From: Haliotispira sp965263485
GTDB taxonomy: Bacteria; Spirochaetota; Spirochaetia; SP-2023
Direction of reading: 5' to 3'
Assembly: GCA_965263485.1 (NCBI GenBank)
Contig: CBDHHO010000004.1
Span: 1,178,001 to 1,242,000 of the forward strand
DNA: 64,000 nucleotides
Of the stretch, positions 43,389 to 52,826 are shown piece after piece (the stretch's first letter is position 1; each line of letters begins with the position of its first letter). The notes beneath the pieces were generated by a model. That model was not told the origin of the DNA. It was given only the letters and a program-made list of their open reading frames with translations, and did no database searches. The translations under genes and the position numbers were made by a program.

Positions 43389-44543
43389 CTAATGCTCTTC
43401 TTTTGGGTAGCGGTACAGCTCGCCCTCTAAAGACTGGAACAACCAGACATCCTGCTCCTCGCCAACCAGATAACTCTCGGTCAGTGGCACCTTGCCGCCG
43501 CCACCGGGCAGATCTACGGCAAACTGCGGCATGGCTATGCCCGAAAGCCTGCGCCGCAGCTCTTTGACGATCTGATAGGAGCGCGAGAGTGGGATGCGAA
43601 AATGCGCCGTGCCTTCGGCCAAGTCCCCCTGAAACAGATAATACGGTTTGATCCGCAGGCGCACCAGCTCCTCGAACAGCTCACAGAGAGTATCGGCACA
43701 GTCGTTGATCCCGCGCAGCAGCACTGCCTGATTGAGGATGGGAATACCGCTGTCCACGATCCGGCCTAGGAAGTAGCGGGTGACTTCGTTGATCTCCTGG
43801 CGATGATTGAACTGAGTGAGCAACCACAAGGGCTGGTAGGAGCGCAGCATGGCCAGAAGCTCTGGTTCAAAGCGCTGTGGCATGACCACGGGCAAGCGGC
43901 TGGCGATGCGGAATACCACATCGTGCCGCAGTCCCCGCAGTTCACGCAGGATGCCGTCCAAGTGCCTGGTGCTCATCATCAGAGCATCGCCTCCGGTCAG
44001 CAGGATTTCGCGGATTTCGGGATGTCGTTCTAGGTAGCTGCTGATGCTGCGCAGCTGCCCGTATTGCAAGGTCCCGAAGTTCTGACCGCTGAAACGGCGT
44101 CGGAAGCAGTGGCGACAGTAGGTTGCACAGCTATCGCCCAGCAGGATTAACAGGCGCGAGGCGTAGCAATGCACCATGCGCGACCGGGGCGCGCTCAGCT
44201 TTTCCTGTTTGGATGAATCCGGCCCGCTCTGTTGTCCCTGCCAATCGTTGTGCGAATAATGATCTTCTCCCAATGGGTCTTGCAGCTCATAGTCGGCGCG
44301 CAGCAGCTCGGCAGCACGCGGCACGATCTGGCGGCGCACCGGGTCATCCGGTTCGGAGCCCTGTACCAGCGATAGATAGTGGGTACTGACGGCAAAGGGC
44401 AGACGACCGCGCAGCCCCTCTTCCCCCGCATTGAAGTAGGCCTGCTCCGAAGGAAGTAAGGGCCAGGGCAGCTCACCGGGATCGGTGATAATGCGCTGTT
44501 GTCGCAGCTGGTAGGCTTCCGGCAGTTCGCTCAGGCTCTCCAT
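43389..44543 (-). CDS. KamA/EpmB-family radical SAM aminomutase
   Basis: 384 residues. The radical SAM cluster motif is CATYCRHC (Cys139, Cys143, Cys146), followed by the KamA-type FRRRF, ILLTGGDALM, ASRLPVV and PYYLFQGD boxes that bind PLP and substrate. Members are lysine 2,3-aminomutases or the EF-P-modifying EpmB; which one cannot be decided without neighbours such as epmA or efp, which are absent here. A polar insert at residues 100-122 (GQQSGPDSSKQEKLSAPR) is unusual. Follows the M15 peptidase gene without a gap. Confidence 0.88.
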   Translation of the reverse strand: MESLSELPEAYQLRQQRIITDPGELPWPLLPSEQAYFNAGEEGLRGRLPFAVSTHYLSLVQGSEPDDPVRRQIVPRAAELLRADYELQDPLGEDHYSHNDWQGQQSGPDSSKQEKLSAPRSRMVHCYASRLLILLGDSCATYCRHCFRRRFSGQNFGTLQYGQLRSISSYLERHPEIREILLTGGDALMMSTRHLDGILRELRGLRHDVVFRIASRLPVVMPQRFEPELLAMLRSYQPLWLLTQFNHRQEINEVTRYFLGRIVDSGIPILNQAVLLRGINDCADTLCELFEELVRLRIKPYYLFQGDLAEGTAHFRIPLSRSYQIVKELRRRLSGIAMPQFAVDLPGGGGKVPLTESYLVGEEQDVWLFQSLEGELYRYPKEEH

Positions 44544-45608
44544 CTAGTTGGCACTGCCGAACAAGCTGCGGAAATACGGCTTGAGCCTGCGAATTTCGGG
44601 GTGGTATTCAAAGTGCATGGTATCGAAGCGTCTCCATTTCCCACCCCAGATAAAGCCCTCTTCCTCAAAGGTTTTGATCACGATTTCGGGTAACTGCCAG
44701 CGCTTTTCATAGGGATAATTCTGCCATTCCAAACCCTTGCGCTGCACCCACAGCCAGTATGGGTCGCCGTCCCAGCGCCGGGGGATCAGATCCACTGCGA
44801 TGCCATAGCTGTGCATGCTCAAGGTGCTGGTGCCAGCAATATTGCGCCAGACAAAGCCGCTGGTGCTGCGCAGGTTTTTCAGAAAGCGATCCAATTCCAG
44901 GTCGTTTTGGCGTTCCTGTTGCAATACAGCTTCCACGCGCCGCAGGGTGGGAACCAACATTTTGTGCACCTTGACCACGTAGCCCAGAAAGCGCAGTTCA
45001 ATCAGATACTTGTCGATCATATCCGAACGCTGCCACACATCGAGCAGACTGTGGAAAAATTCCGGATTGCGACTGCGCAAGCCCCTGCGTCCCAGCGGAC
45101 GCAGACCTTGCCACAATGGCTCGTTCAGGAAGTAGCGATTGCTGCGAGGCCCGCCCCCCGGCTCTGTGGGCAGCTCTTCTGGGTAGTCGTAGAAACGATA
45201 GGCGCTATAACGCTTCAGATAGTCCGATTCAGCCTTGGCTTTGGCATCAAGCAAGCGTCCGGCAGCCCAATAGAATTTCTTGCCGCGTACCAGCAAGACC
45301 CAGTCATCGTCCTGCCAGAACGGGCCTTCGATCACATCGGGATAGCTTTCGGACAAGGCACTGCTGATAATATGCCCCGCATTGATATCTGAAAGACTGT
45401 AGCTGAGGTCGGATTGCGGCACCGCAGTACTTGCTGCCAGTCTGGCGGGAATCGGTCGCTGCCCTTGCGGCAGTAATTCCACGCGTCCGGTACTGCTCAA
45501 CAACAGCAGGCAGGGCAACAGAATCGCCATGTTGCTACGGCGGGCCCATTGTGCTTTTCCGACTGTTCCGGCGCCCCTGGGCCTCCACAGAAAACAGTTG
45601 CTACGCAT
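44544..45608 (-). CDS. M15-family D-Ala-D-Ala/L-Ala-D-Glu carboxypeptidase-like protein
   Basis: 354 residues; an N-terminal hydrophobic segment (NMAILLPCLLLLSSTG) indicates export. The C-terminal domain has the M15 zinc-binding pattern: SMHSYGIAVDLIPR (His and Asp ligands) and FDTMHFEYHPE (third His), with WGGKW as seen in M15C peptidases. It probably trims peptidoglycan stem peptides in the periplasm. The N-terminal 200 residues are not recognisable. The stop codon directly abuts the radical SAM gene start. Confidence 0.8.
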   Translation of the reverse strand: MRSNCFLWRPRGAGTVGKAQWARRSNMAILLPCLLLLSSTGRVELLPQGQRPIPARLAASTAVPQSDLSYSLSDINAGHIISSALSESYPDVIEGPFWQDDDWVLLVRGKKFYWAAGRLLDAKAKAESDYLKRYSAYRFYDYPEELPTEPGGGPRSNRYFLNEPLWQGLRPLGRRGLRSRNPEFFHSLLDVWQRSDMIDKYLIELRFLGYVVKVHKMLVPTLRRVEAVLQQERQNDLELDRFLKNLRSTSGFVWRNIAGTSTLSMHSYGIAVDLIPRRWDGDPYWLWVQRKGLEWQNYPYEKRWQLPEIVIKTFEEEGFIWGGKWRRFDTMHFEYHPEIRRLKPYFRSLFGSAN

Positions 45609-45620
45609 ACTAGATTTAAA

Positions 45621-45710
45621 GGGAACCTCTAAAAATTCGCTCTTCTTGCAAAGCTATTCGGCAACAAGATCACGATTCAGCGCGGAATTGGAATTTTTAG
45701 AGAGGTGCCC
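45621..45710 (-). repeat. Short interspersed element (90 bp)
   Basis: GGGAACCTCTAAAAATTCGC to GGAATTTTTAGAGAGGTGCCC with an ATTCGGCAACAAGATCACG core. Its right end gives the last codons and TAA of the following minus-strand gene. Confidence 0.75.
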
Positions 45711-46680
45711 TTGATTTGGAGTCTTGGAAAGCGTTGCGCACCAGCTGAGTGGCAATACGGTAGATGTACCAGATTGAATCTTTCTTATGCAGATAGTAGG
45801 TATAACGAACCAGCTCCTGATAACCTTCGCGCTGAAAGACCTCAGAGACGATGACTTCGGCCTCTTTATCTGTATAAGTGGTGCGGATAATCTCAAAATT
45901 CAATGGCGCATCGGTCATCACCGCCACCTCCGGAATTGCGCCTTCGATGATCGACTCGCGGAAGCCATCGAGCAGCTTGCGCTGCTCTTGTTCATTCGAA
46001 GCAACAAAACGGCGGTAGTAATAGCTGCTCTGGCGGATCAGGTATTCCAGATCCAGATACAGGAAATAACGGTTCCAGTACTGCTGAACCAAGGCTCTTA
46101 GCATGTAAGAGACTACCTCATCCGGTCTCAGCTCCTGACGAGTGAGCAGTTCCCGGGTCTGACTGTCGATGCGTTCCTGGTATTCGGTCCGGGTGCTCAC
46201 CCGGGGCCGCACATTCAGGTATAGTTTGTTAGAATGGATGATATTCTGTTCGGTCAGGTCGGTTGAATAGCTTGCTTTCAGTATGAAAACCCCTGGATCT
46301 TGGATTTCGACAAAACGGTTGAGCGTGAATACAAAAGCATATTCTTCGCCCGGCTCCAGAGAAATATCACGGTAAAAATAGGGCCGACTACTGTTTTGCA
46401 ACATGGCATAGTCTGCCGATTCCTGAAGGATTTTATTGTCCAGAGTGCGCACATCAACTCTCAGATTAAAGACTCGATTGTCGGCGGTTCGAAAGAAAAA
46501 CGCCTCGTTGCTATCATTGTATAGAATGGCTTTAATGCGAATTTCCGAATCTGTGTAATATACCGACTTATCGAAGTAAGCTAAGGTAAACTGAACTGCA
46601 AATAATTTACTAGCACAAAGACTGAGGAATAAAAACAGCCCTAAAACGCGCGGCAGGCGCGACTGGTACACCGATTTCAA
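45697..46680 (-). CDS. Exported hypothetical protein
   Basis: 327 residues from a TTG at 46680 with GGGAG upstream; the frame extends to 46761. Signal peptide (VLGLFLFLSLCASKLFA). The next 150 residues look like an Ig-like beta domain (VQFTLAYFDKSVYYTDSEIRIKAILYNDS, SLEPGEEYAFVFTLNRFVEI). A helical part (VSYMLRALVQQYWNRYFLYLD) follows, then a mixed C-terminal region. The family is not recognised; spirochaete-specific is likely. The final SRAPL and stop are supplied by an element. Confidence 0.7.
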   Translation of the reverse strand: MKSVYQSRLPRVLGLFLFLSLCASKLFAVQFTLAYFDKSVYYTDSEIRIKAILYNDSNEAFFFRTADNRVFNLRVDVRTLDNKILQESADYAMLQNSSRPYFYRDISLEPGEEYAFVFTLNRFVEIQDPGVFILKASYSTDLTEQNIIHSNKLYLNVRPRVSTRTEYQERIDSQTRELLTRQELRPDEVVSYMLRALVQQYWNRYFLYLDLEYLIRQSSYYYRRFVASNEQEQRKLLDGFRESIIEGAIPEVAVMTDAPLNFEIIRTTYTDKEAEVIVSEVFQREGYQELVRYTYYLHKKDSIWYIYRIATQLVRNAFQDSKSRAPL

Positions 46681-46793
46681 AACAAGCTCCCGTACAGAGA
46701 TAGGACATCCATCCCATATCGACCATTCGCCTTCAATATGGAACAACCCGGCTCCATTCAATTTTAGGGGTCCCCTTTATTAGGGAGTCTGTA

Positions 46794-46957
46794 GGGCACC
46801 TCTAAAAATTCCAATTCCGCGTGAAATCGCGATCTTTTCCGCGAGCAGCTTTGTTGGCAACTCATTTCAATACAACAAAGTATTAAAACGAGTTGCCGCC
46901 TTGCTGTCGCGAAAAATCTCAGCGATCCACATCAAAAGCGAATTTTTAGAGGTACCC
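46794..46957 (-). repeat. 164-bp MITE-like element with TGTA flanks
   Basis: Termini GGGCACCTCT and AGAGGTACCC, flanked by TGTA on both sides, which is evidence of a 4-bp target duplication. Reverse-oriented copy of the 43160 element. Confidence 0.85.
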
Positions 46958-46961
46958 TGTA

Positions 46962-47107
46962 AAAATTTGCTCTTCTTGCCAGTTATTTTGAGCGAGGAAG
47001 TGGAGCCGAAGAATACTTTGCGGTACTGTAAGGCCTTACTGACCAAGCTGCTCGTTAAAGCGGGCAAGAGCACCCATCAAAATGATGAGGATTTTTAAAG
47101 TTTCCCC
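46962..47107 (+). repeat. Element fragment adjoining the 164-bp copy
   Basis: AAAAATTTGCTCTTCTTGCC to GATTTTTAAAGTTTCCCC, related to the 216-bp type (GAGCGAGGAAGTGGAGCCGAAG block). The left terminus is replaced by the neighbouring element. Between 47108 and 47380 I see only one further degenerate element end near 47226 and the likely promoter region of the next gene. Confidence 0.6.
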
Positions 47108-47380
47108 AAGGTTTATAGTTCAGAGACCTTCGTACCAATCCGGCAGAGCCGTGTACCGAATGCGCCGAGCCACAAACCACAATACATTTTTGGGTAATTC
47201 TCGGAACTTTCCACCAGAATCTTAGGGAATCTTCGGAGAACCGCTAAAAATCCCGCCTCCGCGCGGAGCAGTGATCTTCGTATCCATATGATCTATAATA
47301 TCCCGCAAGTTTATAAAAATCCTCCTAGGTTCTGGTGCCTCTGGGTTCCCAAAAGTGATATTTATACAGTGGACAATGAA

Positions 47381-49057
47381 ATGCTTTTCAAATCCAAACC
47401 TTATTATGCTGCAATGTTTTATCTGGTGTCTCTTGCGCTCACCGGATTGCTGGGCAGCTGCCAGAAACCCGCAACGACCAGTACATCTCTGCCTGTTTAT
47501 ATTGAAGACCCCAAACTGTTCTACGCCCTGGCAATCTATCAGCGGGAACAGGACAGCGCACCCATCAGCATCCACCTGCAGCCGGGCCTGGAAATGTTTT
47601 TCCAGCTCAGTGGCGGCGAACGGCCCATCAAAACGACAGAAAGCCTCCTAGCCGCACAACAGGGTCAGAGGGCCCAAGCGACATTGCAGAACAAAGGGAA
47701 GGGGCTGGATAACAGCGTGGCGCGTCTAGAACTGGGGGGGGGGCTCTTTCTCAGCAGCGGCTTACAACAAATGTCGCAGCCGGAGCTTTACCTAGAAGAG
47801 CTGCCCGAAGAACTGCATTACGAGAAGCTGCGCCGGCAGTCCCGAGCCCAGGCTCAGACCTATGAACTGAACTTCCCCGAGTCGGACCCTGTGGGGCCTT
47901 ACCTGACACCGGTGCTGCTATATCCGGCACTGTTTGAATTTGTCCCTGGCGAGCTGCCAGCAGAACTGGATGTATTCTCAGACCCGCTGCTGCGCAATCT
48001 GGAACAGTCGCAATTACCTCGCTTACTGAGCTCCACATGGCTTGCGGAGCAGCTGCTAGAAGCTCCCCGGAGCAACTATCGGCAGGAAGTCCAAGAACAA
48101 GGCGGTAGTTCTTACATCCGGCTCCAAGCTGCTCGGAGGATTCTGTTAGAGTACCTGAAGACCTTACCTCTGCGGCTGAATTTCCGACCCGCTGCGATTG
48201 AAGATGGCAGCAAGGCAGCGGATGCTTCATCGCCCGGGCTATTGGAACTGCGACTGTTCATCCGCAGCTACCGAGAGCTACTGCGTCAACAGCAGACCGT
48301 GCAGGCTGCTCCACCCCAGGCCGCTACAGATGCCCAAAGCTACCCGACCAATAATTCCGGCAATCCGGACTTGTCATCACAGCGGACTTTGCGCCAGCTC
48401 GGGGACGAGTTTGCCCGGCAGCAACAAGGACTCTATGGCAGCATTCTGCCCGGATATTTGTCGGGCGCTTCATTGGGATATCGCGATACCCTGATAGAGC
48501 CGCATTCCTATCCCTATTTGTATTTCTTGACTCCCTCCCTTCGCTCCAATGGCGAGCCGGGCATCGGCAGCACTGGCTCAAAAGCCGTACTCCAATTGCA
48601 GCTGGAAAAAGTGCTGTGGGCCGGCCTGAGCAAGGATCTGGGAGAAGTCCGGGAACAACAGGCCTTGAAACTCCTGCGCTGGCTGCAAAGTCGCGAGGGC
48701 CAACTGGCCCTGCAACAAAAACTGCCCCGGCTGGACAAGGAACACAGTCTCGGCATTTATCGGGGTCTGAGCATTTATCCGGAAGTCAATGTAGCGTTCT
48801 GGCGCGATTTGCAACTTGACTGGCCTGCGCGCTTTGCAATTCACTGGCAGCTGCCTCATCAACTGGTGCAATGGCAGCCGGAACTGTTCCAAGGTCTGAG
48901 TCTGGCTCAGGAGCTGCTGCTGCGCAGGCAGTCGGCTAAGAGCATCATTCATTCCTTCCTGCTGCCGTATCTGTTTCTGGCTGAAGATCAAAAAGGTATG
49001 GGTGGCACCGGGATGCCTTCGCAAGCGTTGGACTGGAGTCTGTGGCTGCCGCTGTGA
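47381..49057 (+). CDS. Large lipoprotein, possible solute-binding-like
   Basis: 558 residues from ATG 47381; earlier in-frame starts give no better signal. Signal and lipobox LLGSC, mature start CQKPATTSTS. The protein is Leu/Gln/Glu-rich with no clear named domain. The segment KLLRWLQSREGQLALQQK near residue 450 and the general layout resemble the closing part of extracellular solute-binding proteins, which is weak evidence. It precedes an acyltransferase gene by 46 bp. Confidence 0.65.
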   Translation: MLFKSKPYYAAMFYLVSLALTGLLGSCQKPATTSTSLPVYIEDPKLFYALAIYQREQDSAPISIHLQPGLEMFFQLSGGERPIKTTESLLAAQQGQRAQATLQNKGKGLDNSVARLELGGGLFLSSGLQQMSQPELYLEELPEELHYEKLRRQSRAQAQTYELNFPESDPVGPYLTPVLLYPALFEFVPGELPAELDVFSDPLLRNLEQSQLPRLLSSTWLAEQLLEAPRSNYRQEVQEQGGSSYIRLQAARRILLEYLKTLPLRLNFRPAAIEDGSKAADASSPGLLELRLFIRSYRELLRQQQTVQAAPPQAATDAQSYPTNNSGNPDLSSQRTLRQLGDEFARQQQGLYGSILPGYLSGASLGYRDTLIEPHSYPYLYFLTPSLRSNGEPGIGSTGSKAVLQLQLEKVLWAGLSKDLGEVREQQALKLLRWLQSREGQLALQQKLPRLDKEHSLGIYRGLSIYPEVNVAFWRDLQLDWPARFAIHWQLPHQLVQWQPELFQGLSLAQELLLRRQSAKSIIHSFLLPYLFLAEDQKGMGGTGMPSQALDWSLWLPL

Positions 49058-49103
49058 TGCGCAAGCTCCCTTGACTTACGGGTACCCAAACCAAGGAGGC
49101 CTC

Positions 49104-50522
49104 ATGTCCGGCTCTATTGCGACAAACCAAACGGCGCAGCAGCTCGCAGAGAGCGATCCTTTTCGTCCGCTGAAGCAATGCTTTGCCCCGCCGCAGGCCA
49201 GCCTGCTGCGCAGGCTGCTGTACTTCCTTGCCCGGCGCAGCTACGGAGTCTTCCTGCAGAAAAACTACCGCATCCGCCATGTAAATGCCGATTTTCTGCG
49301 CGAGTTGAAAGCTCCCTATGTGCTGCTGGCTAACCATGTTACCAACGAAGACCCGTTTATTTACAACATCCTCTGCCCCTACCCGATTGCCTGGATTATT
49401 GGCAAGTCCATTGAACGCGAGAGCAAGTTTCCCTGTTTGCTGCGCATCCTGCGCTGTATCAGCCGCAGCAAAGAAATGGGAGACCTAGACACCATCCAAA
49501 AAATCCGGCAGTGGATTGACGAGGGCGAGGTCTTGGGCATCTTCCCCGAAGGACAGACCAGTCTCAGCGGGGTCAGCCACCCGATCCCCGAGGCAACGGC
49601 CAAGCTGCTGCGCTTCTTAAAGGTTCCGGTGGTGGCACTGCGCAACGAAGGCGGCTATTTTGCCCGGCCCCGTTGGGCCTACCGGCGCCGTATTTCACGG
49701 CGGGGCGGAATTGAGTCTAATCAATGGAGCCCTGGCAATCCGCGGGAGTCCGGCATTACGCTGCATTACCAGTTGCTCTTTGACGCGAAGCAGATTCAGA
49801 GCGCTGAACTTGGCGAGATCAATCGCAGCATACAGCAGGCTCTGCATTATAATCCCTACGAAACGCAGACCCGGTGCCCGGCTCAGCGCCCCTGTGCGGC
49901 CCCGCTGCTGGACCGGGGCCTGCGCGAACAGAACCTAGCCGAAAGCATGGAGCTGTTGTTCTATAGCTGCCTGTCCTGCCGTAGCCCGGAAAGCTTGGGG
50001 AACATGCGCTCTGAAAAAATGGAGCTGTATTGCGCTGCCTGCGGCGCTCGCTGGCGCATTTCAGATGATTCATATTTCTTGCATCTGGAAAGCTCCGGCA
50101 AGCTGGCGGAGCTGCGCTACAGCCTGCATCAGTACTATCAACTGCAACTGGAATTGCTCTCACACCTGGCCCGTCAAGGTCGTTTACGGGTGTGCCGACC
50201 CTTTGCTCTACTGCGCGGCTACAGTGCTGAGGCCCGGCACCTGCGCAAAGGGGGCAGCATCCGCGAAAGTGGCGCGGGAAACATCTTGGAACTGAATGAG
50301 GAGGGGCTGAAGCTGTATCGGAATGATGGCTCCCTTGCCCTACAGCTGCCTTTGGAACGACTTTTTGCCAGCCATGTCTTCAAATTCAACATCTGGGAGT
50401 TCCACGCCTGCAATGACGAAGGCCGACCTGTTCTATTTGTGGTCGAATTCTCCCGCCGTACCGACTCGGCCTTTCTGTTGCTGGACAGCCTAAAGGCGTT
50501 GCAGGAGCACACCCATGTCTGA
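49104..50522 (+). CDS. PlsC-type acyltransferase with C-terminal zinc ribbon
   Basis: 472 residues from ATG 49104 after AAGGAGG. The acyltransferase core has the HX4D motif (LLANHVTNEDPF), the FPEG motif (GIFPEGQTS) and VPVVALRNEGGYFARP, as in 1-acylglycerol-3-phosphate acyltransferases. Around residues 290-318 two Cys pairs (CLSC and CAAC) form a zinc ribbon, followed by about 150 residues of unknown domain. The fusion is unusual among PlsC proteins. It probably acylates a lipid precursor at the membrane. It overlaps the next gene by 8 nt. Confidence 0.82.
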   Translation: MSGSIATNQTAQQLAESDPFRPLKQCFAPPQASLLRRLLYFLARRSYGVFLQKNYRIRHVNADFLRELKAPYVLLANHVTNEDPFIYNILCPYPIAWIIGKSIERESKFPCLLRILRCISRSKEMGDLDTIQKIRQWIDEGEVLGIFPEGQTSLSGVSHPIPEATAKLLRFLKVPVVALRNEGGYFARPRWAYRRRISRRGGIESNQWSPGNPRESGITLHYQLLFDAKQIQSAELGEINRSIQQALHYNPYETQTRCPAQRPCAAPLLDRGLREQNLAESMELLFYSCLSCRSPESLGNMRSEKMELYCAACGARWRISDDSYFLHLESSGKLAELRYSLHQYYQLQLELLSHLARQGRLRVCRPFALLRGYSAEARHLRKGGSIRESGAGNILELNEEGLKLYRNDGSLALQLPLERLFASHVFKFNIWEFHACNDEGRPVLFVVEFSRRTDSAFLLLDSLKALQEHTHV

Positions 50523-51819
50523 AATGGCCAAAGCAGAACCCTTTTCACAAATGGTCCAAAAAGAGCTTGAGCAGTACCTGCGCAATTGCCTGGAACCCGA
50601 CTTCCTGTGGCACAACCACACCCTGCGGGATGGCGAGCTGGATGCGGACACCGAAATAGAGAGTCCACTGCGCACGGCGTTGGCAGAAGTACTGGAGCCC
50701 ATGCGGCAACTAGTCTTTCGGCCTGGCAAACGCTGGCGGCCCACCTTGTGTTTGTTGCACAGTCTGCTCGGCTCTGATGCTCCGGAAGGCAAAGCCGCCT
50801 CCCGGCTGCAAAGCCCGCGTTGCCGAAGGCTGCTTGGCCCTTTGGTGGCCTTGGTTGAGCTGCTGCACAATGCCACTCTGGTGGCCGACGATATCGAAGA
50901 CGGGGGCGAACTGCGCCGCGGCATTCCGGCCCTGCACCTGAGCCATGGCCTCGACCGGGCCCTGAACGCCTGCAACTGGTCCTACTTTGCCGCTTCTATC
51001 CTGCTGCGTCCCTTGCAGCGGGAACTTATCGGAAAGACGCGGCAGCTTTTGCACTTACAACAGCTCAGCCAGGAATGTCTGGACCAGATTCACTTGGGGC
51101 AGGCCTTGGACATTCGCTGGCATCGACAGCACGACTATCTGCCCACCGCACACGAGTATTTTTGCATGGCCAGCCTGAAGACCGGAGCCTTGGCGGGCTT
51201 TGCCGCCGAGCTGGGCGTGCTGGCCGGGCAGCTGCTTTGGCCCGAACAGTTGCCGGACAGGACTCCCAGCTCGGCGAATGAGCAGCCCCAGACACTGGCG
51301 AACAGCAAACTGGCTTCGGAGTGCCGAAGGCTGTGGCAGCGCATTGGCCGAGCCTTTCAAGTGCTGGATGACCTGCTCAATATCACTGTCGGCAATCCCG
51401 GGAAACTGCGGGGTGATGACTGGCTGGAAGGCAAGAAGAGCCTGCCGCTGTGCTTGTTTGCCCAAGGCGGGCTCCAGGTCTCCCACTCCCCCAAAGATGA
51501 GTCAAGGCGGCAGCAGATTGCTTCCTGGATGCAGCGAGCCCGGCGGGCTGCTTCCACGACTTCCGGGTGCAGCGAGTCTGGCGGACTTCTGGCTGCGACT
51601 CTGGAGCAATTACTAGACGAGTTTCTGGCCGTGGGCCGGGCGGCCCTGCTGCAAAGCGCAGCGTGGCTGGAGCGGGAACTGCTCACCTGCCGCGAGCTGG
51701 CCGAACGGCTCTACGCCCCTTTTGAGGGCAGTCCCTGCCCCGCGGAGTTGCTGGGCCTGCTGGACAGGTTGGACGCAGAGACCGGGCACTGTCGGGACTT
51801 TATTGGCGGCGATGGCTGA
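50515..51819 (+). CDS. Polyprenyl (isoprenoid) diphosphate synthase
   Basis: 434 residues. GKRWRP (residues 71-76) and the first Asp-rich motif DDIED (125-129) with downstream RRG match trans-isoprenyl diphosphate synthases. The second motif is DDLLN (285-289), with Asn replacing the last Asp. A KTGALAGFAAELG helix lies between. It condenses isopentenyl diphosphate units; chain length cannot be inferred. Long for the family because of loops at 85-105 and 242-265. Co-transcribed with the acyltransferase. Confidence 0.85.
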   Translation: MSEMAKAEPFSQMVQKELEQYLRNCLEPDFLWHNHTLRDGELDADTEIESPLRTALAEVLEPMRQLVFRPGKRWRPTLCLLHSLLGSDAPEGKAASRLQSPRCRRLLGPLVALVELLHNATLVADDIEDGGELRRGIPALHLSHGLDRALNACNWSYFAASILLRPLQRELIGKTRQLLHLQQLSQECLDQIHLGQALDIRWHRQHDYLPTAHEYFCMASLKTGALAGFAAELGVLAGQLLWPEQLPDRTPSSANEQPQTLANSKLASECRRLWQRIGRAFQVLDDLLNITVGNPGKLRGDDWLEGKKSLPLCLFAQGGLQVSHSPKDESRRQQIASWMQRARRAASTTSGCSESGGLLAATLEQLLDEFLAVGRAALLQSAAWLERELLTCRELAERLYAPFEGSPCPAELLGLLDRLDAETGHCRDFIGGDG

Positions 51820-52148
51820 GAAAGGGAAGCTCTACAAATTGGCTTTCAGGGATTCTTGGAATTGAAGCGCGAAATTCTAGGCAATTTCTTAGCAGAAGGG
51901 ATTTCGTTTGGTTCGGGCACAGAATTATCAGCTTGACAGAGCCCGCGTTGTTATTGATAATGGGACGCAGATAGGGACCTCCCAAAGTTTGATGCCGAAT
52001 GAACCGGATTTTGCGATGGCGTGGGGGTGAATCTAAGGAATATTTCATCTCGTCAAAGAGTTTTACTCACAGAGCTATTGTAAAAATACGTGTTCGGTGC
52101 AGGGTTAAAATTCCAAAGGTCTCAATAATAGAAAGAGAGGTATTAGTT
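51820..52148. repeat. Degenerate element and leader before the peroxiredoxin gene
   Basis: No gene. A worn element runs from GGGAAGCTCTACAAATTGG (51827) to about GGGACCTCCCAAAG (51974). The peroxiredoxin promoter lies inside it, at 51933-51961. The remaining bases form a transcribed leader of about 180 nt. Confidence 0.55.
51933..51961 (+). promoter_or_regulatory. Sigma-70 promoter of the peroxiredoxin gene
   Basis: TTGACA, 17-bp spacer and GATAAT: near-consensus. It is located within a degenerate interspersed element about 190 bp before the start codon. Confidence 0.7.
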
Positions 52149-52685
52149 GTGGTTACCAAAGTCCCCGATGCTGTATTCAAGACCCGGGTGCGCGATGAAT
52201 CCATAAGTGGCGACAATCCGTTTCGCTGGCAGGATCTGACTACGAAGCAAATTTTTGCTGGCAAGCGTGTTGTATTGTTTTCGCTACCTGGCGCCTTTAC
52301 GCCAACCTGTTCCACCACTCACCTGCCTGGTTACGAAAACCACTATGATGAAATCAAGGCTCTGGGTGTAGACGAAGTCATCTGTGTCTCGGTAAACGAT
52401 GCGTTTGTGATGTTCCACTGGGGCCAGAGCCTGAATATCAAAAAAGTCTTCCTGTTGCCTGACGGCAACGGTGAGTTCACCCGCAAGATGGGAATGCTGG
52501 TCGATAAAAGCAATCTCGGTTTTGGTATGCGCTCCTGGCGTTACTCCATCGTGGTCGATGACTGCCTGATTGAAAAAACTTTTTTTGTCGAGCCGGGCCA
52601 CGGTGACAATTGCGAGAGCGATCCGTTTGAAATCTCCGATGTCAATACGATGCTCAAGTACCTGAAAAGCGCAAAAACCGGTTAA
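52149..52685 (+). CDS. Peroxiredoxin (Prx5/AhpE-like)
   Basis: 178 residues from the GTG at 52149, with GAGAGG upstream; the frame extends further but the extra N-terminus has no homology signal. The peroxidatic cysteine is Cys54 in PGAFTPTCSTTHLPGY, the signature of the Prx5 (type II) group. It reduces peroxides in the cytoplasm using a thiol donor. Residues 84-130 (VSVNDAFVMFHWGQSL and MGMLVDKSNLGFGMRSWRYS) also fit. A strong terminator follows. Confidence 0.92.
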   Translation: MVTKVPDAVFKTRVRDESISGDNPFRWQDLTTKQIFAGKRVVLFSLPGAFTPTCSTTHLPGYENHYDEIKALGVDEVICVSVNDAFVMFHWGQSLNIKKVFLLPDGNGEFTRKMGMLVDKSNLGFGMRSWRYSIVVDDCLIEKTFFVEPGHGDNCESDPFEISDVNTMLKYLKSAKTG

Positions 52686-52788
52686 GGGAATCTTCCTGAA
52701 AATTCCAGCTTTGCGCTGCTAGGCGCAAGTTTTGTAATCTGTTTGAATTCGCTTTGAATTTGATCCTGTCTGCTCCGACAGGCTATGA

Positions 52789-52826
52789 AGCGGCAGAGCT
52801 GCCAAAAGCAGCTCTGCCGCTTTTTT
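52789..52826 (+). terminator. Rho-independent terminator
   Basis: Perfect 14-bp stem AGCGGCAGAGCTGC / GCAGCTCTGCCGCT with a CAAAA loop and a run of T. Terminates the peroxiredoxin transcript and may also act on the convergent ispD. Confidence 0.93.

Noticed and set aside
52789..52826. Terminator hairpin as another repeat-family member
   Set aside because: The GC-rich stem with T-run is unique in the window; only the adjoining GGGTCCCC at 52828 belongs to the element family.
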